DNA from: Corynebacterium tuberculostearicum
GTDB lineage: Bacteria > Actinomycetota > Actinomycetes > Mycobacteriales > Mycobacteriaceae
DNA: 64,000 nt
Direction: 5' to 3'
Assembly (NCBI RefSeq): GCF_030506365.1
Contig: NZ_CP073092.1
Span: 434,001-498,000 of the forward strand
How positions within the stretch are numbered: position 1 is the stretch's first letter; every line of letters starts with the position of its first letter. The notes below the pieces were generated by a model that worked only from the letters and a program-made list of their open reading frames with translations, had not been told where the DNA came from and did not search any database. Of the stretch, positions 27,817 to 37,157 are shown piece by piece. Position numbers and translations under genes: made by a program.

Positions 27817-28937
27817 GCCACGGAGCACGAGCGCAATCAATTGCCACCGGAAGCGAGGTGGACGACCAAAACTCTACCCCGCAACGGCAACGCCCCCGGT
27901 CAAACTGGTACCGAACAGCTAGCAGGCGAAAGGTAGCGATCATCGCAGGGCTTACGGCCCTGCTATGCGTCACCATTGCCATAGATTTCCTCATCGGCAG
28001 CAGTTTGAACGCAAATGAGGCGCTCTACGTGCTCTTTCACCCCAGCGATTCCCGCCCAATTGACTGGCAGATCATCTTTGATATACGTCTGCCTATGACC
28101 GTCACAGCGGTGCTCATCGGTGGCACCCTCGCTGCTGCCGGCGCAGAGATGCAAACCATCTTGGATAACCCCTTGGCAGAGCCCTATACGCTGGGCATTT
28201 CCGCCGCTGCGAGCTTTGGCGCAGCCTTTGCCACCGTCTCAGGATTCACCGCGGCGGGAATCGGGGCAGCGCTGGGAATGGCGGGCAGTGCTTGGGTCTT
28301 CGCCCTCGCGGCCTGTGCGGTGATCGTCCTATTCTCTCGGTCAAAGAGCTCTGGTACCGAGGGAATGATTCTGCTGGGCATAGCCATCGTGTTCCTCTTC
28401 GATGCTCTACTAGCGCTAATGCAGTACCTCGCCTCGCAGACCCAATTAGAGCAGGTGGTTTTCTGGACCTTGGGCAGCCTTACGCGCGCTACGTGGCCTC
28501 AGATCGGCCTTCTCGCGGTCATCTCACTAATCGGAATTGCTTACTTCTACCGCAATGCGTGGACGCTGACCGCGTTTCGAATGGGCGACGACCGCGCTAG
28601 GTCCATGGGTATCAATATCCCAAAGCTGCGCACGTACACGCTGGTGGGAGTCTCCCTTATGGCGGCAACTGCCGTTTCGATGGCCGGGACAATTGGTTTC
28701 ATCGGACTCGTCGGCCCACATATCGCCAGGATGCTCGTTGGTGAGGACCAACGCTTCTTCCTCACCACGTCCATCATCTCAGGTGCGCTTTTGCTGACCT
28801 CAGCCTCAGTGGTATCCAAGCTGATCCAGCCTGGGGCGATTCTGCCTGTCGGCATCATCACCGCGATTGTGGGCGTTCCCGTGTTCGTCGTCCTCATTGT
28901 TTTGCGACGCCGCCCCCGAACTGTCTCCTCAACCTAA
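27813..28937 (+). CDS. FecCD-family siderophore ABC transporter permease
   Basis: 374 residues. After a polar 45-residue N-terminal segment come about ten helices of the FecCD/BtuC family. DIRLPMTVTAVLIGGTLAAA followed by GAEMQTILDNPLAEPYTLGI is the strongly conserved R-[LI]-P...G..LA..G...Q...-NPLA-P..LG motif. The late coupling loop reads FIGLVGPHIARMLVGEDQRF (GLVGPHI-R signature). The ATG overlaps the stop codon of the lipoprotein gene by 4 bp (ATGA), showing translational coupling. A single permease gene implies a homodimer. Confidence 0.94.
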   Translation: MSHGARAQSIATGSEVDDQNSTPQRQRPRSNWYRTASRRKVAIIAGLTALLCVTIAIDFLIGSSLNANEALYVLFHPSDSRPIDWQIIFDIRLPMTVTAVLIGGTLAAAGAEMQTILDNPLAEPYTLGISAAASFGAAFATVSGFTAAGIGAALGMAGSAWVFALAACAVIVLFSRSKSSGTEGMILLGIAIVFLFDALLALMQYLASQTQLEQVVFWTLGSLTRATWPQIGLLAVISLIGIAYFYRNAWTLTAFRMGDDRARSMGINIPKLRTYTLVGVSLMAATAVSMAGTIGFIGLVGPHIARMLVGEDQRFFLTTSIISGALLLTSASVVSKLIQPGAILPVGIITAIVGVPVFVVLIVLRRRPRTVSST

Positions 28938-28981
28938 TGATCGCCTCTCCCAGTACTTCCTGCCCCAGAAAGGACCCCCTC

Positions 28982-29752
28982 GTGGAACAACCGCCCACGG
29001 TTCCGCCAGAACCCACACTCCGGGTAGATAACCTGTGCTTTTCCCATGGAGACGAACAGATACTGAATGACGTATGTCTCCCAAAGATCGAAGCTGGAAC
29101 CGTCACCGCCCTCGTCGGCCCTAATGGCGCTGGTAAGTCGACTTTGCTGCGCTGCATGGCTAACCTATGCCGATTCAGCGGCGACGTCACTGGGCCCGAG
29201 GCAGTATATTTGCCACAGGATCCCCCGCCGGAAAGCACCCTTACCGTATTCGAATCGGTACTTCTGGCACTCCAGCATTCCCGGACGGGATTCAGCGGAC
29301 TACGGGTAGCCACATCCACACAGGACCGAGTCAGCTCGGTCCTCACGCGGCTGGGGCTAGAAGACCTAGAATCCCGAACAATGTCCCAGCTCTCCGGCGG
29401 CCAGCGTCAATTAGTAAGCTTCGCCCAGGCCATCGTATGCCGGCCGCAGGCATTACTACTGGACGAGCCAACCAGCGCTCTTGACCTAAGAAATCAGCTC
29501 ATCCTCATGGAGCATATTCGCGCCTATGCAGCTGAAGCACCCGCGGCGGTCGTGGTTTCGATGCACGATCTTTCACAAGCAGCGCGCTTCGCTCACCGCA
29601 TTGCGGTACTCCACGCGGGCACTGTATACGCACACGGAGCAGCTAAGGACGTGTTAACCGCAAAAATGTTGCGTGAAGTCTACCGCGTAGATGGAAAAGT
29701 CACCCTTACTGATGACGGTTCTGCAGCAATCACCACATCCAGAGCCATATAA
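28982..29752 (+). CDS. Siderophore ABC transporter ATP-binding protein (FecE/FepC type)
   Basis: 256 residues from GTG 28982, preceded by AGAAAGGA at good spacing; an ATG at 28937 that overlaps the permease stop is the alternative and would add 15 residues. Walker A is VGPNGAGKSTLLRCMANL, the Q-loop lies in VYLPQDPPPE, the signature is SQLSGGQRQLVSFAQAI, Walker B is ALLLDEPTSALDLRNQ and the switch His is in VVSMHDLSQAARFA. It completes the importer. Its stop lies 6 bp before the second IS3 copy, so the operon ends at the element boundary. Confidence 0.93.
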   Translation: MEQPPTVPPEPTLRVDNLCFSHGDEQILNDVCLPKIEAGTVTALVGPNGAGKSTLLRCMANLCRFSGDVTGPEAVYLPQDPPPESTLTVFESVLLALQHSRTGFSGLRVATSTQDRVSSVLTRLGLEDLESRTMSQLSGGQRQLVSFAQAIVCRPQALLLDEPTSALDLRNQLILMEHIRAYAAEAPAAVVVSMHDLSQAARFAHRIAVLHAGTVYAHGAAKDVLTAKMLREVYRVDGKVTLTDDGSAAITTSRAI

Positions 29753-29780
29753 GGGGCTTGAAGTGCCCCGAGTTTTGTTC

Positions 29781-30703
<923 letters not shown>

Positions 30704-30707
<4 letters not shown>

Positions 30708-31018
30708 CTTAACGTTTGGGGCCTGGTCGTGAGGCGAAAAAGCTGACGCAGCCTTCAGCAACTCGTTGGTATCTCGAAGCTCTTGATTTTCGCGGCGTAG
30801 CCTGGCATTTTCGGTAGCCAAATCTTCAGGAACAGGTTCTGGGATGTTTCCCGCACGACGAGCAGGCTTAAGTCCATAGACGAGCCGTGTGCCATGAAAC
30901 CCCCAACTTTGAAGCTACTGCCTAGCACGCGGGATGCATCGACATGCTTTCCGCCAAGATGCGGTCCTCCACGAGACGGACCACACGGTCCTTTGCATCC
31001 TGGTCAAATTTTCTTGGC
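30704..31018 (-). pseudogene. IS3-family orfA, disrupted
   Basis: Matches orfA of copy 1 from the PRKFDQDAKD start near 31018, but an insertion and stop interrupt the frame near 30867-30880 (GCAGGCTTAAGTCC where copy 1 continues). The leucine-zipper part follows in another frame. Confidence 0.75.
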
Positions 31019-31070
31019 ATGTTCCAGATTTTCCCATCTACTCAAACGGAACAAAACCTGGGACACTTCA

Positions 31071-31768
31071 TTGAGCTGGGTGCTAAATACGGTGCCGAAC
31101 TGCTGTAGTTTCACTATCCATTCGGCTGCGTCATCCAGGTTGTCAACGGCGAGTAATTCAAAGGAAAGCCGTTGTAATGCTTTACCCATCGGCGAAGTGG
31201 GGTGAAGGCCGGTGGCGCGTTGGATATTGCGCTTGACGTGGACAATGCAGCGTTGAACCGGGGTATCTGGCCACAGGTGGTGTAGTGCTTTAAGGCCGCC
31301 GGCATCCCCATCGCAGGTCACCAATTGTGGTGGGGCTAGTGGGTCGAGCAGGCGCGTGTAGGACCAGGAGGATTCTTTTGTGCACCAGAACCAATTGATG
31401 ACATGGCTGGAGTCGGCAGCTACAACAAGGCACTTGGTGTTGAAGTAGGTGCCGTCGATGAAGATTTGGTCGTAGATTCGCTGCTTATCAACGCTTTGGG
31501 GAGGTTGGATAAGCCAGAACGGTTTAAAGCGTCGTTGCAAAGTTCGCGTTGAAACACCGCAGGTTTTAGCTGTTTCTTCCAGGCTGTTGCTGGAGGTGAG
31601 CCAGAAGATGAAAAGGCGGAACCATTTGGCTTGCACGGCATCGTTATTCACGCGGGTGAAGGTGGCCTTGCAGGTGCGGCATCGCCATCGTTGGCGCCCA
31701 GCACTCGTTGTTCCGTGTTTCGTGCATTCCCCGCCGCAGACGGGGCATCGAGGATGATTTTTACTCAT
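31071..31768 (-). pseudogene. IS1249-like transposase, N-terminal fragment
   Basis: 232 codons of an IS256-family transposase. It begins with a Cys4 zinc-ribbon (CPVCGGECTKHG and CRTCKATFTR). A helix-turn-helix follows (EETAKTCGVSTRTLQRRF), then the first catalytic Asp in QIFIDGTYFNTKC and the second in LVTCDGDAGGLKALHHLW. C-H motif VQRCIVHVKRNIQRATG is typical of the mutator class. The frame runs out into the IS3 end at 31070; the rest of the protein is at 22888-23392. Confidence 0.88.
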
Positions 31769-32163
31769 CCCCTCATCGTGAACCTAGGTGCCTAGCACAC
31801 CGGCATGTCTTTGGCGGTATTTCATGGTCGAAGCTGGAATATCCCTTTGGATAAGTGAAATAGTCCTAATATCAGCACGCCAGACCGGCTAGCCGTACAA
31901 CCTCGCCAACACATCGTGTCGTTTAGGCCCAATTTTTGCGGAAAATTCCGTGTAATTCCTTGAATGCTTTTGCTGGGGTGGGGATTTTCTCAAGCCGTGC
32001 GAACTGCTTCGCGGTGACGATTATCTATAGGAAATTCAATTTAATCCAGTGTGGACTTTGGGGGTAGTGGTAGCACTGTCGATAGTTGGGGTTTAATCTG
32101 AGTCACACTCGCCTACTTTCGTAGCGTAGGACATGGCGAGTTGTCGACTTATTAAGGAGCACT
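31769..32163. other. Right end of the outer IS and promoter region of the citrate transporter gene
   Basis: Contains the IS right end up to 31929, the 8-bp target duplication, and about 225 bp of chromosomal sequence before the transporter gene. AAGGAG at 32153-32158 is its ribosome site. I see no coding sequence. Confidence 0.6.
31907..31937. repeat. Right terminal inverted repeat and target duplication of the outer IS
   Basis: The right 23-bp repeat (31907-31929) ends GTCGTTTAGGCC and is the inverse of the left end with two mismatches. The second CAATTTTT (31930-31937) follows directly. Confidence 0.88.
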
Positions 32164-33528
32164 ATGCAGACCTCGCTCGGGCTCACGGCCATGGGCCTCA
32201 TCATCATTTTCGTGACGGTGGGAATTTTGATCCGCGGCCGAGTAAATCCCATTATCCCCATGACCCTGGTACCCGTAGTTGGTGCCTTAATATGTGGATT
32301 TGGTCTAGGTGAAATATCTGACTTTTTCAGCGAGGGCTTAAATTCCGTTGTCAACGTCGTGGTGATGTTTATCTTCGCCATTATCTTCTTCGGAATTTTG
32401 CAAGACGTTGGCCTATTTACTCCAGTCATTCGTACGCTCATCAGGGCCACCCGGGGAAGGATCATGGCCGTAACGCTGGGCACTGCGGCGATTGGTGTAG
32501 TAGCGCACCTTGATGGATCGGGTTCTACTACCTTCCTCATCACCATCCCGGCCCTCTTGCCGCTCTACCGTGCGCTAAACATGTCGCGCTACGTGCTCAT
32601 TACCATTGTGGCGATGGCTGCCTCGGTCATGAACATGGTTCCTTGGGGCGGCCCGCTGGGCCGTGCCGGTGCCGTGGTCGATCAGGAACCCAATGCCATC
32701 TGGGTGCAGCTCCTGCCCATTCAAGGCGTGGCGATTGTGTTGGTATTCCTCTTGGCTGCGTTGTTGGGATGGCGGGAACAGCGACGCATAGCGGGCTTGC
32801 GTGAAAGCGGGGAACTAGCGGGTGGTACTGCAGTGGACGTGAATGCGTTGGCGGATGAATTCGCTGCTGCACAGGCACGTGAACAGCATAAATTGGGCTA
32901 CCACTTCCGCGAAGGGCGCTGGGTAACCGTGATCAACATTGTCGTTGCACTTGCCGTTTTGGTGGCCTTGCTCTCGGGCGTAGTCCCACCCGCCCCAGCC
33001 TTTCTCATAGCCACGACCATCACTCTGGCTATTAATTTCAGCGGTCCCATGGAGCAGGGCGAGGCTCTGCGACGGCATGCGCCCAATGCCTTGGCCATGG
33101 CAGGCGTTATCCTTGCAGCCGCGATGTTCTTGGGTGTCCTCAATGAAACCAAAATGCTTGAGGAAATCGCGCTGACACTAGTAAACGTCTTACCAGAGGG
33201 CGTCGCACCGCACCTCCATGTGATTGTGGGCTTCTTCGGTGTGCCGCTTGATTTGTTGACCTCGACGGATGCTTATTACTTCTCAGTGCTTCCAATTGTT
33301 CAAGGAACTGTTGAAAGCTTTGGGGTCAGCGGCATGGGTGCGGCTTGCGCGCTCATTATCGGCAACGTGGTGGGCACCTTTGTTTCGCCCTTCTCTCCTG
33401 CATTGTGGTTGGCGCTGGGGCTTGCGGAAGGTCAGATGGGTAAATACCTCAAGCTGGCTTTCCCAATTGCGTGGATTTTCTCCGCCATCTTGGTTGCCGT
33501 GGCGCTATTTACGGGAATGCTGGCGTAA
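32164..33528 (+). CDS. CitMHS-family citrate:metal/H+ symporter
   Basis: 454 residues with about twelve helices. The family is recognised from GLIIIFVTVGILIRGRVNPI, VVMFIFAIIFFGILQDVGLF, the central AHLDGSGSTTFLITIPALLP (conserved Asp/Ser-rich re-entrant loop), MNMVPWGGPLGRA, and the second-half FGVPLDLLTSTDAYYFSVLP. CitM/CitH-type members import citrate complexed with Mg or Ca. The ATG has TTATTAAGGAG upstream. It ends at an intrinsic terminator and is separate from the IS next to it; I consider it a core gene. Confidence 0.9.
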   Translation: MQTSLGLTAMGLIIIFVTVGILIRGRVNPIIPMTLVPVVGALICGFGLGEISDFFSEGLNSVVNVVVMFIFAIIFFGILQDVGLFTPVIRTLIRATRGRIMAVTLGTAAIGVVAHLDGSGSTTFLITIPALLPLYRALNMSRYVLITIVAMAASVMNMVPWGGPLGRAGAVVDQEPNAIWVQLLPIQGVAIVLVFLLAALLGWREQRRIAGLRESGELAGGTAVDVNALADEFAAAQAREQHKLGYHFREGRWVTVINIVVALAVLVALLSGVVPPAPAFLIATTITLAINFSGPMEQGEALRRHAPNALAMAGVILAAAMFLGVLNETKMLEEIALTLVNVLPEGVAPHLHVIVGFFGVPLDLLTSTDAYYFSVLPIVQGTVESFGVSGMGAACALIIGNVVGTFVSPFSPALWLALGLAEGQMGKYLKLAFPIAWIFSAILVAVALFTGMLA

Positions 33529-33532
33529 CAAC

Positions 33533-33570
33533 GAAAAAGGCCCGCAGCAAAGCTGCGGGCGAGTCTTTTG
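33533..33570 (+). terminator. Intrinsic terminator after the citrate transporter gene
   Basis: GCCCGCAGC and GCTGCGGGC pair around AAA (33540-33560), with an upstream A-tract and a downstream TCTTTT. Confidence 0.8.
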
Positions 33571-33871
33571 CGAAACTACCCACCCACCTGCAACGACCCG
33601 AACCACAGCTATGGTTTCCGTTCCCGGTTCCGTCGGCAGGTGGGCCGGGGCGGTGTCGGAGGTGGGGGCACACCACGTGGTTCGTCCCCAGTCCTAGCCC
33701 CTATCCGCGAGAGGGACAGGATAACGCCACGACCGGAGACACACCCCGCCGCCAAAGTCACAAGCAAGTTTATGTTGCTGGAGGTCTACGCGACGCGCTT
33801 AGCGCATACGCTGTGACAGCCCATAGCGCGGAGCCAAAACCACCGCGCCCCTTGTTTAAGGAAGAGCCTGA
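33571..33871. other. Non-coding left margin of the island
   Basis: A 300-bp stretch with no supportable gene. It carries the outermost left copy of the island motif (TGGTTCGTCCCC, 33678-33689). Confidence 0.5.
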
Positions 33872-34093
33872 TTACTCGGGGATCTCGCTGAGTTGGGCCT
33901 CAATCCGATCCAACCGCTCGGTGATGTTGCGTAGGTGCTCCACGATGAGTTGGTTGGAACCATCGATCGCCGTCGCCGTTTCGCGTCGTGCGCTGGTGAC
34001 GGTGCGTACCACCCAGACGGTAAGAGCAACGAAGATCGCGAGTGGTAGTGCGGCGGCGAGGATGACAAGAAATACGGTAGCGGTAAGTGTCAC
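33872..34093 (-). CDS. Small membrane protein with coiled-coil tail
   Basis: 73 residues: one N-terminal membrane helix (LTATVFLVILAAALPLAIFV, extended by ALTVWVV) and a C-terminal helix with heptad pattern (IVEHLRNITERLDRIEAQLS). Its ATG overlaps the stop of the ArsR gene upstream by 4 bp, so the two are co-translated. Small membrane partners encoded with ArsR/winged-helix regulators are common, but the function of this family is not known to me. Confidence 0.7.
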   Translation of the reverse strand: MTLTATVFLVILAAALPLAIFVALTVWVVRTVTSARRETATAIDGSNQLIVEHLRNITERLDRIEAQLSEIPE

Positions 34094-34401
34094 GAAGATT
34101 CCCTTTTCTGTTCTTGATTAATCAGGTGCCTAATGTGGTCTGGAGTTACTTCAAGCTGAAACGGAGCGACCCAGTAGTGCTTCCTCACTCGGCTCTCTCC
34201 GAGCTGTTCCAGGCCACTCTCGATGAGTCCAGCAGCTTCCAAGCGGTTGAGGTGCTGGTAGAGCAGTGGCCGAGACATCCCGAGTCGGCGGGCCAGCTCA
34301 CTGACATGGGTCGAATCCGTCTCTAGGGAGGCGATAATTCGCAACCGAGGCTCACTTCCGAGAGCACTGAGCATCTGAGCGAGCCGTGCTGCGTCCATCA
34401 T
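34090..34401 (-). CDS. ArsR-family winged-helix transcriptional regulator
   Basis: 103 residues from ATG 34401, which has GGAGGG immediately before it and TACGAT 8 nt upstream; a second ATG follows directly. The winged helix is clear: ARLAQMLSALGSEPRLRIIA, then HVSELARRLGMSRPLLYQHL (recognition helix) and NRLEAAGLIESG. A beta wing follows (VRKHYWVAPFQLEV). No Cys/His metal site of the ArsR/SmtB type is evident, so the signal is unknown. It is coupled to the small membrane protein gene. Confidence 0.82.
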   Translation of the reverse strand: MMDAARLAQMLSALGSEPRLRIIASLETDSTHVSELARRLGMSRPLLYQHLNRLEAAGLIESGLEQLGESRVRKHYWVAPFQLEVTPDHIRHLINQEQKRESS

Positions 34402-34545
34402 CCCTCCGTATCGTAATCGAACGATGTCAGGTGTAAGTATATGCTTACAGTCGGCGGTGTGCAAGTTCTGCCGGGTCTGGCGGAGACGCTGCCCGACTTA
34501 AGACGTGGCCGGTGTCCCATCACGTCCCCTCTTCACCCTCCCCAA

Positions 34546-34588
34546 GAAGAAACCCAGCCGCAGCACACACCACAGCTGGGTTCCTTCA
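34546..34588 (-). terminator. Terminator downstream of the 34.6-35.3 kb gene
   Basis: Read on the minus strand, GGAACCCAGC pairs with GCTGGGTTTC around a 16-nt loop, followed by TTCTT. The plus-strand reading also ends in TTCCTTC, so it may serve both sides. Confidence 0.65.
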
Positions 34589-34610
34589 TGGCTTACAGCG
34601 TAGCCAGCAG

Positions 34611-35279
34611 CTACAGCCGCTCGATGTCTACATCGCCATCGAGAATCCTCGGCTCTACCTCCATGTGGATCCCGCGGTAGGGAAGTAGTGCGCGGATAAT
34701 GTCGTGGGTGATGTCGATGCCTGGAGATGGTTCGTCCCGCAAAAGGTGGTACAGGCTAGGGCAGTAGTCCACGCCGGGAAACTCGTCCTTTGCTTCGGGA
34801 ACGCACCCGTCCGGGTCAAAAGTCGTGCAGCGAATGATCAGGTCGTCGTGGACACTATTGGGCAGATTGATGGTGAGTCCTGGTGTGGTGGCAGACATGT
34901 CTGCAACCGTGGCCTCGTTTACAGACCGGGTAAGCGGGATTAGGCCGCGGGCGGACTCACCGCCTTGGATGCGGGTGAGTCCCGCACGGTTTCCGTAAGT
35001 GTCGGCCAGGGTGACAAACGTGACGCGCACCGGGGCCGTGGCCACCGACATGGAGTTAAACGCGGTGAGGACGTTGATTTCGCGCTCGGTGATAAGCCCC
35101 TGCGGGCCTGTGAAGCTAATGACGTGGTTGTAGAGCGCGGCGGTGGACATGGACAAGATGGTGTCGGCCACCTGTTTTCCCTGTTTCAGGGTTTCGGTGA
35201 CTTGGGCGAGGTCGTCTACCTCAAGCTCGGCGGTGAAGTACTGGCAGTACAGTGGTGTGCTCATGTCGAGTGTGGACAT
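34611..35279 (-). CDS. Hypothetical protein of the island
   Basis: 222 residues from ATG 35279, supported by GGAAAGGGG just upstream; the frame is open further 5' without a ribosome site. Not recognised. It looks soluble, with a mixed alpha/beta composition and no signal peptide. Readable stretches are YFTAELEVDDLAQVTETLKQ, FTGPQGLITEREINVLTAFN, LIIRCTTFDPDGCVPEAKDE and a C-terminal RGIHMEVEPRILDGDVDIER. One copy of the island 11-mer is inside it, encoding RDEP, and a near copy overlaps its ATG. Its position in the divergent left arm links it to the recombinase system by context only. Confidence 0.6.
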   Translation of the reverse strand: MSTLDMSTPLYCQYFTAELEVDDLAQVTETLKQGKQVADTILSMSTAALYNHVISFTGPQGLITEREINVLTAFNSMSVATAPVRVTFVTLADTYGNRAGLTRIQGGESARGLIPLTRSVNEATVADMSATTPGLTINLPNSVHDDLIIRCTTFDPDGCVPEAKDEFPGVDYCPSLYHLLRDEPSPGIDITHDIIRALLPYRGIHMEVEPRILDGDVDIERL

Positions 35280-35349
35280 GGTTCGCCCCTTTCCTTTGAG
35301 GGTGTGAGCAGTGGAAATGTCAAGTGTCGGGCACGGTAACAGGTAGAAA

Positions 35350-35365
35350 TTTGCGAATACGCAAA
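35350..35365. promoter_or_regulatory. Palindromic operator, site 1
   Basis: TTTGCGAATACGCAAA: 6-bp arms TTTGCG/CGCAAA around AATA. It lies 71 bp upstream of the start of the 34.6-35.3 kb gene. Confidence 0.6.
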
Positions 35366-35428
35366 CTGTCCGCGCGGTGGGTTGCCGATGTGCGAGGTAT
35401 GGCAATAAGCCGCGTGAGTTAAGACAAA

Positions 35429-35444
35429 ATTGCGGATACGCAAT
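35429..35444. promoter_or_regulatory. Palindromic operator, site 2
   Basis: ATTGCGGATACGCAAT: arms ATTGCG/CGCAAT around GATA, 79 bp from site 1. Confidence 0.6.
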
Positions 35445-35700
35445 CGCGCTCGACGGTGGTCACGCTAGTCGGTGCGGGGTGTGGTTGAGGCTCCGCGCAG
35501 GTCGCGCACGCATCGGTTAGCCACAACCGGGGGCAGCGGATCTACATGTTGTGGTGGACATAGCTGTGGGCCACAAAGCGGGGCCTTGAAGGACTTGGTG
35601 GGTAGGGTTAAGGCCGCGTCCGAGGCTCGCGCGGGGGTACTAAATATGGCATGTCCCTTTTTTGATCTCCACAACATGATGTGGTGGTTCGTCTGGTAGA

Positions 35701-35720
35701 TGTTTGCGGAACCGCAAACA
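35701..35720. promoter_or_regulatory. Palindromic operator, site 3
   Basis: TGTTTGCGGAACCGCAAACA: 9-bp perfect arms around AA, containing TTTGCG-GAAC-CGCAAA. It lies 173 bp before the first recombinase gene. Confidence 0.65.
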
Positions 35721-35892
35721 TGCAGGCCATATAAGAAATTCCTGCGAAGTTGGCGGTGTGAGGCCACCTGCTTGCCAGATTGCAGATCGGCAAACAAGAC
35801 TATGTGTAGCGGAGTGCACTGCGTGGCCTAGCTACGTAGCATCCACTACACCGCCCCATTCCACTGCGATCGTGCCGACGAAGGAAAGGCCC

Positions 35893-36888
35893 ATGTCCAG
35901 TAACTACACCACCGCCGACTATGAGGCGATCATCGCCAACTACACACCACACGCCGTGCGCTCTGAGCCGTGGAGCCACGTTGCCGACTTCACCCGCGAG
36001 TGCGTGCGCGCACTTAACATCACCCCGGATAACACTAGCCCCGACGCACTGCGCAACACGCTCAACTGCGTGTCCAAGCTCGCCGCCTGGGTCTGGGTGA
36101 GCTACGGCGTGGTGACTGTTGAGACCGTCTTCCACCCCGACATCATCGGCAACTACTTCCTTGCCGGAGATGGCGCAAAGCTCAGTCCGTCCACCGCTGG
36201 AACCCAGCGCTCACTGCTGTGCCGGGTGGCAGAAGCGATCAACGACGACTGGAACCCTGACTACCAGCACCCGATCGCTTACGAGCCAACCCTTGAACCC
36301 TATGACAGTTATGCCTGTGACCGGCTGTGGGACTGGGCCGAGTCGCAACCCACCGCTGCCCGCCGCCGCAACTTCACCACGGTATTAGCTCTTACCCTGG
36401 GTGCTGGGCTGCGCGCGGGAGAAATCTGCACGCTGCGCGGCAAAGACGTGCGCGTTGACGGCGATGGGGTGCTGCTGTTTCCGCACGGCTACCGCGGGGC
36501 TGGCCCGCGCGAGGTGCCACTTTTGAAGTCGCACATCGAGCTTATCCAGCCGGTCATTATGGCTACCCGCCCGGAGGACTACCTGTTCAGGCCGGGCCGG
36601 GGCAACGAGAACGTTAGCCAGCTCTCTGCCTACCTGCGCCGGGTAACACCTAGTTCGTCCCCGGATATGGTGCCGGATACCCGCAGGCTGCGCAATACGT
36701 GGATTATCGACCGTATTGCAGCAGGAGTGCCCACTGATGTGCTGTGTGCTGCGGCAGGACTAAAGTCTTTGCACCAGTTCGAGGACTATGTGGTTGAAGC
36801 CGGAGCTAACCGCCGCCATGCCTACCGGATTCTTTTGGCCGGAGGATCTACCCATGGCACCCCAGGTGGAGGCCTGTACGTGCTGTAG
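35893..36888 (+). CDS. Tyrosine-recombinase-like protein 1
   Basis: 331 residues from ATG 35893 (GGAAAGG upstream). An N-terminal alpha-helical part (about 1-150) precedes a catalytic-type domain. Box I is LALTLGAGLRAGEICTLRGK, with the invariant Arg of the GLR-x-GE motif. Box II reads DTRRLRNTWIIDRIAAGVPT, keeping the second Arg but without the usual His residues. The segment GLKSLHQFEDYVVEA has a Tyr at the nucleophile position. So Arg-Arg-Tyr are present while the auxiliary His are changed. It could be an active but divergent integrase. It is flanked by palindromic operators on both sides and sits where the island 11-mer changes orientation. Confidence 0.7.
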   Translation: MSSNYTTADYEAIIANYTPHAVRSEPWSHVADFTRECVRALNITPDNTSPDALRNTLNCVSKLAAWVWVSYGVVTVETVFHPDIIGNYFLAGDGAKLSPSTAGTQRSLLCRVAEAINDDWNPDYQHPIAYEPTLEPYDSYACDRLWDWAESQPTAARRRNFTTVLALTLGAGLRAGEICTLRGKDVRVDGDGVLLFPHGYRGAGPREVPLLKSHIELIQPVIMATRPEDYLFRPGRGNENVSQLSAYLRRVTPSSSPDMVPDTRRLRNTWIIDRIAAGVPTDVLCAAAGLKSLHQFEDYVVEAGANRRHAYRILLAGGSTHGTPGGGLYVL

Positions 36889-36924
36889 CTCGTCTCACGG
36901 AGGCTCCCTGAGCTATCCCTGGCG

Positions 36925-36961
36925 ATTGCATATCTGCAAAGTTAAATTGCGGATACGCAAA
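36925..36961. promoter_or_regulatory. Palindromic operators, sites 4 and 5
   Basis: ATTGCATATCTGCAAA (36925-36940, weaker) and ATTGCGGATACGCAAA (36946-36961) share the W-TTGC-x6-GCAA-W design of sites 1-3. Together the five sites bracket recombinase gene 1. Confidence 0.55.
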
Positions 36962-37124
36962 ACTGGTCTCATGGCGCACAGAACCCACCAGGGACGAACC
37001 ACCCTGTGACCTGCGGGTTTGCTCATGGCCTGAGGTAAGAAGGCACCGCCACCTATTTCGTGGTGTAGGTGTGCTCACCTCTCTAGCCATGAATGACACG
37101 CCTGTAACTAATACCCGACTCACC

Positions 37125-37153
37125 AGTGTTGGAAACATGCAGTTTCCAACACT
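37125..37153. repeat. 12-bp perfect inverted repeat beside the XRE gene
   Basis: AGTGTTGGAAAC and GTTTCCAACACT flank a 5-nt loop. It begins 5 bp after the stop codon of the minus-strand XRE gene. It could be its terminator, although no T-tract follows, or a protein-binding site. Confidence 0.75.
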
Positions 37154-37157
37154 CGGG

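Larger units (their letters stand above)
35280..35892. other. 613-bp intergenic region with palindromic operators
   Basis: No supportable gene on either strand. It holds three palindromes of the same design at 35350, 35429 and 35701, a degenerate island motif at 35685, and an inverted pair ATGTTGTGG (about 35545) / CCACAACAT (about 35670). The ribosome site GGAAAGG for the downstream recombinase gene lies just before 35893. Confidence 0.6.
36889..37157. other. Intergenic region with an operator and an island-motif hairpin
   Basis: Contains palindromes at 36925-36940 (ATTGCATATCTGCAAA) and 36946-36961 (ATTGCGGATACGCAAA). The island motif at 36991 sits in the loop of CAGGG/CCCTG. Both are nested inside AACCC/GGGTT. 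Confidence 0.6.

Noticed and set aside
33571..33700. Left att site duplicating part of tRNA-Pro
   Set aside because: I looked for a copy of the tRNA 3' end or anticodon arm here and found only the short shared TTCGTCCC, too short to call an att site.
33471..34121. 216-codon plus-strand frame across the left island margin
   Set aside because: Starts inside the citrate transporter gene and runs antisense through the small membrane protein gene; low-complexity composition.
35465..35797. 110-codon minus-strand frame
   Set aside because: No ribosome site or recognisable domain; overlaps the palindromic operator at 35701.
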